The notes under the pieces were generated by a model, which was not told the DNA's origin, ran no database searches, and was given only the letters and a program-made list of their open reading frames with translations. The position numbers and the translations under genes are program-made. Shown here one piece after another: positions 1-6,463 of a DNA stretch of 6,609 nt; position 1 is the stretch's first letter, and each line of letters begins with the position of its first letter. This DNA comes from Bacteroides sp. (GTDB taxonomy: Bacteria > Bacteroidota > Bacteroidia > Bacteroidales > Bacteroidaceae): assembly GCA_019412865.1 (NCBI GenBank), contig DXOJ01000814.1:1-6609 (forward strand), written 5' to 3'.

Positions 1-18
1 GATGTGTATAAGAGACAG
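1..18. other. Tn5/Nextera mosaic-end adapter remnant (sequencing artefact)
   Basis: The bases GATGTGTATAAGAGACAG are identical to 18 of the 19 bases of the Tn5 mosaic end used in transposase-based library preparation, lacking only the leading A. The match sits exactly at the contig edge and interrupts a conserved receiver domain. It is therefore untrimmed adapter and not a genomic Tn5 end. Genomic sequence starts at base 19. Confidence 0.96.
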
Positions 19-206
19 CCATTAAGCTCCGGCATCTGGATGTCCAGAAACAGGAGATCGACCTCTTCGCCAGGCAATTCTTTCATTGCCTGAACCGCAC
101 TGGAATACTTTCCTATGAGTTGCAGGAACGGGGTTTTATTCACGTAACTCTCTAACAAGCTAAGAGCTAACGGCTCATCGTCAACAATTGCACAACGTAA
201 TATCAT
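19..206 (-). CDS. Response regulator, N-terminal receiver domain only (probable LytTR family), truncated by the contig end
   Basis: This is the 5' part of a response regulator that should take phosphate from the histidine kinase encoded just upstream and then control transcription. The start is the ATG at 206-204, giving MILRCAIVDDEPLALSLLES. Sixty-two complete codons are genomic; codon 63 (Gly) takes its last base from the adapter. The acidic pocket D9/D10 (with E11) and the phospho-acceptor D55 in the context LLFLDIQMPEL are typical of a CheY-like receiver. The output domain is missing. A LytTR DNA-binding domain is inferred because LytS/YehU-type kinases are normally paired with LytTR regulators in Bacteroidetes, and the N-terminus resembles that class. 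The gene starts 42 bases after the kinase stop codon, so it is probably co-transcribed as the last visible gene of the operon. The truncation is technical, not biological. Confidence 0.9.
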
Positions 207-248
207 ACTAATTTATATCTAAAGTTCTTATATCCAATGTTTTGAAAT

Positions 249-1310
249 CTACTCTTTGATCTTGATGCTTAATCTCGATTCGTATACTTTTTCATCCTTT
301 GAGATGCCTTTCGACCAAGTATAAGCCCCGGGATAAAGAATCTCCAACCGGCGGCTGACTTGCTCCAGTCCCACACCCGAGCCACTTTTATCCTCCACTG
401 TCTTTGGATGATTACTGTTGCGGATTTCGCAAATCACCTCCTTATCATTCTCCGAAAGATGAATACTGATGAAACTCGATTCAGTAGGGGAGATGCCATG
501 CTTGAAAGCATTCTCTATCAATGAGATAAAGATAAGCGGGGCTATAAGCGTCTGGCTGTCGGGCTGAATATCGAATTTAGTAATCATCTGTACATTGGCC
601 GACAAGCGGATGCGCATCAGTTCAATGTAATTCCGGATAAAATCAACCTCTTTGCAGAGAGGAACGTATGTCTGTTGATTATCATATAACACATAACGAA
701 GCAGTTTGCTCAACTCCTGAACTGCTTGTTGCGCCTTGTCCGAATCAAATGCAATCAGTGCATAGATATTATTCAGCGTATTCAGCAGAAAGTGAGGGTT
801 CAGTTGGTTCCGTAGATTTTTCAGTTCCGCTTCCGCACGGTTTCGTTCCGCTTCTTTGCGGGCTGCTTCATTCTGCGTCCATCGCGCGCTCATACGGATA
901 GCGGCACTTAGGCCGATAGTAAATACGAGGCTCAACATATCTCTAAGGAAGAACAACCATCCCGGAGGCATCCCCGGTCTTTTGGATTTTGGCATAAATG
1001 ACGGATCGAATGTCAGGCTTTGCCAGAGATGTAACAAAATGCCGATGACACATAAAAAGATAATGTTGTAGACGATATATCTTTTGGCCTGACTCTGAAA
1101 CAGGTAACGGGGAACAAGAATGAAATAATTCACGTAGAACGCAATCATGAAAGAGAGTGGTACAGCAAGATGGCGTATATAGGCCATCCAGTTAATGTTC
1201 CCGTTTCCACGTTCAACGAAGAAGAACGGGAAACCGAACATAATCCCCCAGCTGATAATGTGTATCAGTATCTCCAGGGGACGACGTGCGGATGTAAAGG
1301 TTTGTTTCAT
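249..1310 (-). CDS. LytS/YehU-type sensor histidine kinase (His_kinase family)
   Basis: A membrane histidine kinase of 353 residues that would autophosphorylate and pass phosphate to the adjacent response regulator. Four hydrophobic segments lie near residues 14-32, 46-68, 78-100 and 118-140, with only short loops between them, so there is no sizeable extracellular sensor domain. A charged coiled-coil linker (about 145-168) leads to the His_kinase motif NQLNPHFLLNTLNNI with H173 as phosphorylation site. The ATPase part follows, with an N-box IENAFKHG (N267) and a glycine box GSGVGLEQVSRRL (from G310). The ATG at 1310 is preferred. The longer reading frame to 1358 would need a TTG start, directly abuts the permease stop codon, and its extra 16 codons run through a perfect palindrome. 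The gene sits 48 bases downstream of the permease gene in what looks like the same transcript, which suggests a sensor dedicated to the exporter. The signal sensed is unknown. Confidence 0.93.
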   Translation of the reverse strand: MKQTFTSARRPLEILIHIISWGIMFGFPFFFVERGNGNINWMAYIRHLAVPLSFMIAFYVNYFILVPRYLFQSQAKRYIVYNIIFLCVIGILLHLWQSLTFDPSFMPKSKRPGMPPGWLFFLRDMLSLVFTIGLSAAIRMSARWTQNEAARKEAERNRAEAELKNLRNQLNPHFLLNTLNNIYALIAFDSDKAQQAVQELSKLLRYVLYDNQQTYVPLCKEVDFIRNYIELMRIRLSANVQMITKFDIQPDSQTLIAPLIFISLIENAFKHGISPTESSFISIHLSENDKEVICEIRNSNHPKTVEDKSGSGVGLEQVSRRLEILYPGAYTWSKGISKDEKVYESRLSIKIKE

Positions 1311-1332
1311 AAAGACAAAGATAATTTTTTTA

Positions 1333-1355
1333 ATTGACAACCGACGGTTGTCAAT
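1333..1355 (-). repeat. Perfect 23-bp palindrome between permease and kinase genes
   Basis: Two 11-base arms (1333-1343 ATTGACAACCG and 1345-1355 CGGTTGTCAAT) are exact reverse complements around one central base. In operon RNA this would fold into a hairpin of 9-10 bp with a 3-5 base loop. It starts four bases after the permease stop codon and ends 22 bases before the kinase ATG. The bases after it on the sense strand are A-rich, not U-rich, so it is not a standard intrinsic terminator. An mRNA-stabilising or processing hairpin, or a dyad for a DNA-binding protein, are the better options. Confidence 0.75.
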
Positions 1356-1358
1356 CAA

Positions 1359-2579
1359 TTATTCGTATCTGATGGCTTCTATCGGGTCTAAATCTGCTGC
1401 TTTCTTAGCCGGATACCATCCGAAGAAGACGCCCGTAATGGTACATACTGCGAAGGAAAGGAATACGCTCCACGGCTGGATATAGATAGGCCAATGCGCT
1501 ACGCTCTTGACAATCCAGCTGGCCCCGCAACCGATAATTACTCCGATGATACCTCCCGTGATACTAATCATGATGGCCTCGATAAGGAATTGGCTTAGAA
1601 TATCGACTCCACGTGCACCGACGGACATACGCAGACCGATTTCACGGGTGCGTTCCGTAACGGATACATACATGATATTCATAATTCCGATACCACCCAC
1701 TACCAGCGAAATGCCTGCAATACAAGCCAGCAGGGTTGTCATCAGGTCGGTGGTTGAGTTGAGCATCGTGCTCAATTCCTGTTGGGTACGGATGGTGAAA
1801 TCATCGTCATCCGAAGCTTTCAGTTTATGGTTGCGACGGAGGATCGTACTGATTTCGTCAGTAGCATAATCCGTCATATCTTCGGTGAGGGCAGAGGCAA
1901 ACACTCCCTGCAAATATGTAACGGCAAGCAGACGTTTCATCACTGTGGTGTATGGTGCAAGCACTACTGCATCTTGGTCTTGTCCCATAGAGTTGTAGCC
2001 TTTGGCTTTGAGCACACCTACCACACGAAGCGGTATTTTGCTGAAACGAATAATCTTACCTACCGGATCACTTCCGTCCGGAAAAAGATTGTCTACTATC
2101 GTCTTTCCGATCACACACACTTTGGCCGAACTTTGTATGTCGGCTTCTGTGAACATCTCTCCGTTTTCAACAGTCAGTTGGCGGATGTCGAGATATTCTG
2201 TTCCGACACCATTCACGGAAGCCGGGTAGTTGTTGTTTCCGGCAATGAGTTGCCCCGATGATGAAACATTGGGACTGATGGCGGACAGGAAACTTGTCTC
2301 ATCGCGCAAGGCTTCGTAGTCGGCAAGCTTCAAAGTCTGCATGGCAGACGGGTCCTGACGGACACCTCCACGCATATCGGCTCCCGGATGAATCATAATC
2401 ATGTTCGATCCCATCTCGGAAATCTGCTGCTGGATGCTTTTCTTCGAACCTTGTCCGATAGCCAGCATCGTGATGACGGAAGCAACACCGATAATGATAC
2501 CGAGCATGGTTAGAAAAGCACGCAGCTTATTGTTCGCCAATGCCCGGAGAGCTATCTTAAATAAATTAGTTCCATTCAT
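1359..2579 (-). CDS. MacB/FtsX-type ABC transporter permease
   Basis: The 406-residue inner-membrane subunit of a type VII (MacB-like) ABC transporter, which transmits ATP-driven movement to the periplasm rather than forming a classic transmembrane channel. The order is typical: a basic N-terminus (FKIALRALANNKLRAFLTML), TM1 at about 21-43, a periplasmic MacB_PCD domain (about 44-280), then the FtsX core with TM2 (about 281-305), TM3 (331-355) and TM4 (368-390). The conserved ERTREIGLRMSVGA coupling motif follows TM2 (309-322), and the C-terminus ends WYPAKKAADLDPIEAIRYE, as is usual for the family. It starts at an ATG (2579). No ATPase domain is fused; that function is supplied by the gene upstream, unlike Proteobacterial MacB where the two are one protein. 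The family handles macrolides, peptides, lipoproteins or siderophores; the substrate here cannot be told. Confidence 0.96.
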   Translation of the reverse strand: MNGTNLFKIALRALANNKLRAFLTMLGIIIGVASVITMLAIGQGSKKSIQQQISEMGSNMIMIHPGADMRGGVRQDPSAMQTLKLADYEALRDETSFLSAISPNVSSSGQLIAGNNNYPASVNGVGTEYLDIRQLTVENGEMFTEADIQSSAKVCVIGKTIVDNLFPDGSDPVGKIIRFSKIPLRVVGVLKAKGYNSMGQDQDAVVLAPYTTVMKRLLAVTYLQGVFASALTEDMTDYATDEISTILRRNHKLKASDDDDFTIRTQQELSTMLNSTTDLMTTLLACIAGISLVVGGIGIMNIMYVSVTERTREIGLRMSVGARGVDILSQFLIEAIMISITGGIIGVIIGCGASWIVKSVAHWPIYIQPWSVFLSFAVCTITGVFFGWYPAKKAADLDPIEAIRYE

Positions 2580-2698
2580 AATGAATAATTTGCTAATTTG
2601 TCCATATACTAATGGGGTAATTTCCTGAAGGTATAGTCACCCAAGCTGTTTATTGTACAGCAATCGGCACATTAGTATATCGGCACATTGAATAATTA
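2580..2698 (-). other. Repeat-rich intercistronic gap between ATPase and permease genes
   Basis: No gene is visible in these 119 bases. An 11-base direct repeat ATCGGCACATT occurs at 2663-2673 and 2679-2689 (period 16). An 11-base inverted repeat pairs ATATACTAATG (2604-2614) with CATTAGTATAT (2670-2680), enclosing smaller pairs GGGT/ACCC (2615-2618 with 2639-2642) and GCTGT/ACAGC (2645-2649 with 2657-2661). The operon RNA could fold here into a branched structure. I found no promoter of the Bacteroides type on the minus strand and no U-tract terminator. Confidence 0.55.
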
Positions 2699-3442
2699 TT
2701 AATCCTCGTCGTTTTTCGGCAATGCAGCCAGCGCTTCGGCGGCAGACAGAATTTTCGGATTGGTTGTATCTTCTATAACCTGACCGTCACGCAGACGGAT
2801 ATTCCGGCTGCTATATTGCGAAAGTTCGGGATTATGTGTGACAAAGATAATCGTACGTCCCTCTGCATGAAGCTTTTGAAATAGTACAAGTATCTCGAAA
2901 GAGGTACGGCTGTCGAGGTTTCCGGTCGCTTCGTCGGCAAGAATCACTGCCGGATTGTTGACCAATGCGCGTGCGATGGCAACGCGTTGCATCTGTCCAC
3001 CGGACATCTGGTTGGATTTATGTTCCAGGCGGTCTCCCAATCCTACAGCCTGTAAGGATTCGATGGCACGGCGACGGCGTTCGGAAGCGCTCACGGCAGA
3101 GTTGTACATAAGCGGTAGTTCCACATTTTCTACAGCCGTTGTTTTAGGTAACAAGTTGTAGCTTTGGAACACGAAGCCAATCTTCCGGTTTCTTAGTACC
3201 GCACGTTGAGGCTTGCTCATCGTACGTACAGGAATATCGTCGAGCAGATACTCTCCGCTGGTTGGGGTGTCCAGACAGCCTAATATATTAAGCAGCGTGG
3301 ATTTCCCCGAACCGGAAGTCCCCATGATGGTGACAAACTCCCCTTCATTGATATTGAACGAAACGCCCCGCAATGCGTGGACAGTTTCGTCGCCTACCTG
3401 AAAGTTACGTTTGATATTTTGTATTTCAATTACTTTTTTCAT
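2699..3442 (-). CDS. MacB/LolD-type ABC transporter ATP-binding protein
   Basis: The 247-residue cytoplasmic ATPase that would pair as a homodimer with two copies of the downstream permease. All nucleotide-binding elements are intact: Walker [10 protein letters not shown] (41-49), Q-loop VFQSYNLLP (Q93), signature [15 protein letters not shown] (from 146), Walker [13 protein letters not shown] (166-177, catalytic E171) and the switch histidine in FVTHNPE (H203). TGNLD and the overall layout place it in the LolD/MacB/FtsE subgroup. The ATG at 3442 ([12 protein letters not shown]) is the preferred start; extension to 3472 needs a TTG codon and adds ten residues that precede the normal domain start. 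The C-terminal tail (about 220-247, ending LPKNDED) is acidic and extends slightly past the domain core. The gene lies between the adaptor and permease genes with gaps of 167 and 119 bases, unusually long for subunits of one complex. Confidence 0.96.
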   Translation of the reverse strand: MKKVIEIQNIKRNFQVGDETVHALRGVSFNINEGEFVTIMGTSGSGKSTLLNILGCLDTPTSGEYLLDDIPVRTMSKPQRAVLRNRKIGFVFQSYNLLPKTTAVENVELPLMYNSAVSASERRRRAIESLQAVGLGDRLEHKSNQMSGGQMQRVAIARALVNNPAVILADEATGNLDSRTSFEILVLFQKLHAEGRTIIFVTHNPELSQYSSRNIRLRDGQVIEDTTNPKILSAAEALAALPKNDED

Positions 3443-3457
3443 CGTAAATAATGTGTT

Positions 3458-3600
3458 AAGAGAGTGTGTCAAAACGCAGATTAACGCAATTTATCGCAGA
3501 TTATTTCAATTATATTGATATATTAATCAACGACTTATACAATTATTTTTGCGATAAATCGCGTTAATCTGCATTTTATTATTCATTATGGCACCCTCTT
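3458..3600 (-). repeat. Long imperfect palindromic element between adaptor and ATPase genes
   Basis: Arms at 3471-3498 and 3550-3577 are complementary at 26 of 28 positions, with a 51-base loop. The two DNA mismatches (3475 with 3573, and 3488 with 3560) become G-U wobble pairs in minus-strand RNA, so the operon transcript can form an uninterrupted 28-bp stem; plus-strand RNA would have A-C mismatches instead. A further 9-base outer arm pairs 3458-3466 with 3592-3600 (one G-U on the sense RNA). CGCAGATTA is directly repeated at 3475-3483 and 3495-3503, and 3551-3562 is itself palindromic (GCGAT-AA-ATCGC). The sense 3' arm ends in TTTT, so weak termination is possible. It resembles a dispersed REP/MITE-like intergenic unit. 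Confidence 0.75.
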
Positions 3601-3609
3601 TAATAATTA

Positions 3610-4827
3610 TTATTTCTTCTTACTTCCCGGACGGCTAGGCATGAACGGACTTCTTTCTCCGCCACTTTCCTGATTCCCTTCAGCGGCTACATTTTCACCG
3701 GGCATTGCTCCTATGGTAGCTTCTGTCACAACTTTTGTTCCTTCGGAAATGCCACTGATAATTTCTGTAGATATACCGTTGCTGATTCCTACTTCTACCG
3801 GATGAGCAGTGAATGTGGTTCCTTCACGAGTCCAGAGTTTATGTTCGCCTTCGCAATCTTTTACGATGTCATTATTACCGATTAACGGTTTTTCAGGTGT
3901 GAATCGCAGTGCTTTGTTCGGGACAGACAACACATCCTTTTTATCAAGAATATAGATCGTGACATTAGCTGTCAAACGAGGTTTCAGTTTCAAATCAGGG
4001 TTGGGAGCAGAGATTACAACTTCATAAGTAACTACTGTAGTGGTGGTGCTTGTACTGCTCGTACTGCTTGCATCTCCCAGACGAATTTGTGTAACTACGC
4101 CTTCGAATACATCATTCGGATAAGCATCTACCGTGAAGCTGGCACGCTGGCCTTCTACTACACCGCCTATATCAGCTTCATCCACATCGGCTACTACCTG
4201 CATCTGTGTCAGGTCGGCAGCAATGGTGAACAGTGTCGGAGTTTCGAATCCGGAAGCAACGGTTTGTCCTGCTTCCACATCACGGCTGATGACTACTCCG
4301 TCAATCGGTGAGGTGATAGTAGCATAAGCCAGGTTACGTTCTGCTTTTGCGAGCGATGCCTTACTGCTATCATAGCTACTTTTCGCTTTCTGATAGTTGT
4401 AGAGGGCCTGTTCGAAATCCGTATCACTAATCAGTGACTTTTCGTGTAAGCCTTTGCTACGTTCATAATTCTTCTTCTGATATTCATATTCGGCTTTTGC
4501 ACCATCGTACGTTGCCTGTTGTGATGCCAATTCACTTTGCAATGTGGCACGGTCCATTTCGGCAATCAACTGTCCTTTGGTTACTACCGAGTTGTAATCT
4601 ACGTAAATCTTGTCGATGATACCGGAAACCTGCGTACCGACTTCTACTTCCGTCACCGGTTCGATGGTTCCGGTAGCAGTGACCGAATTTGAAATATCGC
4701 CTTTGCTCACGTTGGCAGTGGCGTAGGTGACTTTGTGCTTGGCCGGTGAACCTGCAAAGAACCAGATTCCTGCACCTGCTACCACAACGACTGCCACAGC
4801 GATTAAGATAATCTTTTTCGTTTTCAT
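3610..4827 (-). CDS. MacA/HlyD-type periplasmic adaptor (membrane fusion protein)
   Basis: A 405-residue adaptor that would bridge the inner-membrane ABC transporter and the outer-membrane channel. The N-terminus MKTKKIILIAVAVVVVAGAG with a hydrophobic stretch to about 25 is an uncleaved membrane anchor; there is no lipobox cysteine. A barrel/lipoyl half follows (about 45-95, including TGTIEPVTEVEVGTQVSG), then an alpha-helical hairpin rich in coiled-coil sequence (about 95-170), the second lipoyl half (ATITSPIDGVVISRDVEAGQTV, about 169-190), a beta-barrel domain (about 205-295) and a membrane-proximal domain (about 297-375). The TSPIDGVV signature is characteristic of the family. A Ser/Thr-rich insert at 253-265 interrupts the barrel domain. 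The C-terminal tail (about 376-405) is low-complexity Gly/Ser/Glu, ending in SKKK. The gene starts at an ATG 19 bases after the channel gene's stop codon, supporting tight co-expression. Confidence 0.95.
   Translation of the reverse strand: MKTKKIILIAVAVVVVAGAGIWFFAGSPAKHKVTYATANVSKGDISNSVTATGTIEPVTEVEVGTQVSGIIDKIYVDYNSVVTKGQLIAEMDRATLQSELASQQATYDGAKAEYEYQKKNYERSKGLHEKSLISDTDFEQALYNYQKAKSSYDSSKASLAKAERNLAYATITSPIDGVVISRDVEAGQTVASGFETPTLFTIAADLTQMQVVADVDEADIGGVVEGQRASFTVDAYPNDVFEGVVTQIRLGDASSTSSTSTTTTVVTYEVVISAPNPDLKLKPRLTANVTIYILDKKDVLSVPNKALRFTPEKPLIGNNDIVKDCEGEHKLWTREGTTFTAHPVEVGISNGISTEIISGISEGTKVVTEATIGAMPGENVAAEGNQESGGERSPFMPSRPGSKKK
4033..4071 (-). repeat. Ser/Thr-coding tandem repeat inside the adaptor gene
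   Basis: The tract encodes residues 253-265 (ASSTSSTSTTTTV). On the plus strand GTACTGCT occurs at 4052-4059 and again at 4061-4068, a nine-base period that keeps the reading frame and encodes SST twice. It then runs into a stretch of Ser and Thr codons. A tract of this kind can lengthen or shorten by multiples of three bases without breaking the protein. Confidence 0.6.
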
Positions 4828-4846
4828 TCGTTTATTATGCTTTTAT

Positions 4847-6244
4847 TTATAATGCTAATTGATCTCCCTGATAGAACTTCAGCAACTGCGTATTCAGTAT
4901 GGCCATATATTTGGCTTGAAGCTGTTCCTGCTGTGCTTGCAGCAAGTTGTTCTTTTCAGTAAGAAGTTCTATGGTATTCTTCATTCCCAGATTAAACTGT
5001 TCGCTAATCAACTCATAGCTGATTTGTGTACTCTTCAACTTCTCGTTTGCTGCTGCATAACGTTGCTGTGCACTGTTAGCATCCAGCCAGAGTCCTTCGA
5101 TGGTCTTGTACAGAGTTTTTTGTTCGTCAAGCAAGGATAACATGCTCGTCTCGTATTGCAATTTTGCTTTCTGTACGGCACTTTTAGTTTGACGGTTATT
5201 GAAGATCGGCACACTGACAGACAATCCGATCGAATTGTTCCATCCGTTTTTCACTTGCTCTCCGAAAGTGAAGTCGCTGCCGCTGGTGTGGTTGGTTCCG
5301 ATTCCTGCGCTAAGGCTGATTGTGGGCAAATAACTTGATTTGGCAATACCGATACCCAGTTCGGAAGCCTCTACATTAAGTTTGCTAGCTTCAATCTCCG
5401 GGCGAAGACTCAATGCACTAATGTACACATCTTTTTTGGTAGGCAACGGAGCCAGTACATTTTCGTCGGACAGGGCAGGGAGGTAGATGTTCATTTCATT
5501 CTCCCCATCCAGTTCGAGCAATTGTTTCAGTTGTAATTTGTAATCTTCAAGAGTGGCTTGCGCTGTGACAAGTTGGTATCGGTCTGTGCTCACCTGTGCT
5601 TCCAGTTGGGCAAAGTCGCTTTTGGCAATACTTCCGGCGTTCAGAAGTTCCTGTCCGCGGTCACGCTGCGCAATAGAGACTTGCAGGGTACTTTCGTTTA
5701 CTTTGACAGACTCGGCTGCATAAAGAATCTGGATATACACTTGGGCGATAGATTCCTGAATGTTATTTTCGGAAGTCGCTACGTCCAGTTCGGCTACCTG
5801 ATTGTTCAACTTTTCCTGCTGGATGGTTTTCAGTCTTTTATTACCATTATATAGAGTCCACGACGCATTCAGTCCATAATTACCATTGTAGCTCGTTTTA
5901 CTATTGCTACTGATAATTTCGCTGCCGCTTACCCGACTACTCGTCTCCTGATACGGACGATTCACCACCTGCTGGCTGGTAGAGAACGAAAGACTGGGAA
6001 ACAAGGCAGCCTTAGCTGTCTTTACATCAATCTGCGTGCTGGCCGCAGTGATCCGGTTCTTGCGAATCGTGATGTTCTGCTCTTTTGCGTAGTCGATGCA
6101 TGACTGCAAATCCCATTGAGCCGGAATTTTCGTTTCTTTCAGCGTATCGACTTGCAGCGGAGAAACTTGGGCAGATATGCCGGACAGCATACCTGCTCCA
6201 AGAAATGTCATCACTGTCAATCTTCTTACATTTATCATATTCAT
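4847..6244 (-). CDS. TolC-like outer-membrane efflux protein
   Basis: A 465-residue outer-membrane channel subunit, expected to act as a trimer that gives the exporter its exit duct. The N-terminus has a signal peptide: basic MNMINVRR, a hydrophobic core TVMTFLGAGML and a likely cleavage after GISA (residue 25, before QV). No lipobox cysteine is present, unlike many RND-type channels. Two OEP repeats follow, at about 46-244 and 270-460. Each has long amphipathic helices and a beta-strand stretch with an equivalent motif, LYNGNKRLKTIQQEKL in the first and PIFNNRQTKSAVQKAKLQYE in the second. Length is normal for the family. The start ATG at 6244 is preferred because it follows the promoter candidate at a reasonable distance; a second ATG two codons in (6238) cannot be excluded. 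It is the first gene of the operon, with the adaptor gene 19 bases downstream. Confidence 0.95.
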   Translation of the reverse strand: MNMINVRRLTVMTFLGAGMLSGISAQVSPLQVDTLKETKIPAQWDLQSCIDYAKEQNITIRKNRITAASTQIDVKTAKAALFPSLSFSTSQQVVNRPYQETSSRVSGSEIISSNSKTSYNGNYGLNASWTLYNGNKRLKTIQQEKLNNQVAELDVATSENNIQESIAQVYIQILYAAESVKVNESTLQVSIAQRDRGQELLNAGSIAKSDFAQLEAQVSTDRYQLVTAQATLEDYKLQLKQLLELDGENEMNIYLPALSDENVLAPLPTKKDVYISALSLRPEIEASKLNVEASELGIGIAKSSYLPTISLSAGIGTNHTSGSDFTFGEQVKNGWNNSIGLSVSVPIFNNRQTKSAVQKAKLQYETSMLSLLDEQKTLYKTIEGLWLDANSAQQRYAAANEKLKSTQISYELISEQFNLGMKNTIELLTEKNNLLQAQQEQLQAKYMAILNTQLLKFYQGDQLAL

Positions 6245-6266
6245 ACTTCTATTGATTTACTGTTAG

Positions 6267-6298
6267 CGAAGGTACGTACATATTATATATGCCGCAAA
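6267..6298 (-). promoter_or_regulatory. Predicted Bacteroides-type promoter of the efflux operon
   Basis: On the minus strand a -33 element TTTG (6298-6295) is followed after 20 bases by TACCTTCG (6274-6267), which matches the Bacteroides -7 consensus TAnnTTTG at all but one fixed position. The known spacing is about 19-21 bases. Transcription would start near 6258-6262, giving a leader of roughly 15-20 bases before the ATG at 6244. This is the only convincing promoter found for the six minus-strand genes. Confidence 0.55.
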
Positions 6299-6405
6299 AA
6301 CGATAGACGGATGACGTAATTTCGCCGTTAAATGTTTTTTTTTCTGTCGATAGGCAGGTTTTTGAAGAAAAACACAACAAATCACACAACTTTTTTGATT
6401 AGTTG

Positions 6406-6435
6406 TTTGTTTTAATTATAAAAAATGTATATTTG
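6406..6435 (+). promoter_or_regulatory. Predicted Bacteroides-type promoter of the DUF4492-like gene
   Basis: TTTG at 6406-6409 (within TTGTTTG) and TATATTTG at 6428-6435 match the Bacteroides -33 and -7 (TAnnTTTG) elements, with an 18-base spacer, slightly short. The expected start near 6440-6445 leaves an AT-rich leader of about 20 bases ahead of the ATG at 6464. No Shine-Dalgarno sequence is visible, as is normal in this group. Confidence 0.65.
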
Positions 6436-6463
6436 TACTCATTACAAATTATAACGTCAACAT

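Noticed and set aside
1..18. Genomic Tn5 transposon end
   Set aside because: The match stops exactly at the contig edge, no transposase or IS50 sequence is present, and library adapter is a far simpler explanation.
1311..1358. Sixteen-residue N-terminal extension of the histidine kinase
   Set aside because: It needs a TTG start adjoining the permease stop codon and reads through the palindrome at 1333-1355. The ATG at 1310 gives a normal basic N-terminus before the first membrane helix.
1321..1360. Intrinsic terminator after the permease gene
   Set aside because: The hairpin is strong, but on the minus strand it is followed by an A-rich stretch. The run of T on the plus strand lies before the hairpin rather than after it, so neither strand has the required layout.
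1782..2261. 159-codon open frame on the plus strand inside the permease gene
   Set aside because: It is antisense to a clearly functional permease, shows no recognisable motif and has the composition of a shadow frame. The other plus-strand frames of 60-120 codons were dismissed for the same reason.
3443..3472. Ten-residue N-terminal extension of the ATPase
   Set aside because: It needs a TTG start and adds residues ahead of the normal start of the nucleotide-binding domain; [10 protein letters not shown] from 3442 is typical.
6245..6463. LytTR-type operator pair upstream of the channel gene
   Set aside because: One GTT-containing near match (CCGTTAAAT, around 6326-6334) was seen, but no second half-site lies one to two helical turns away on the same strand.
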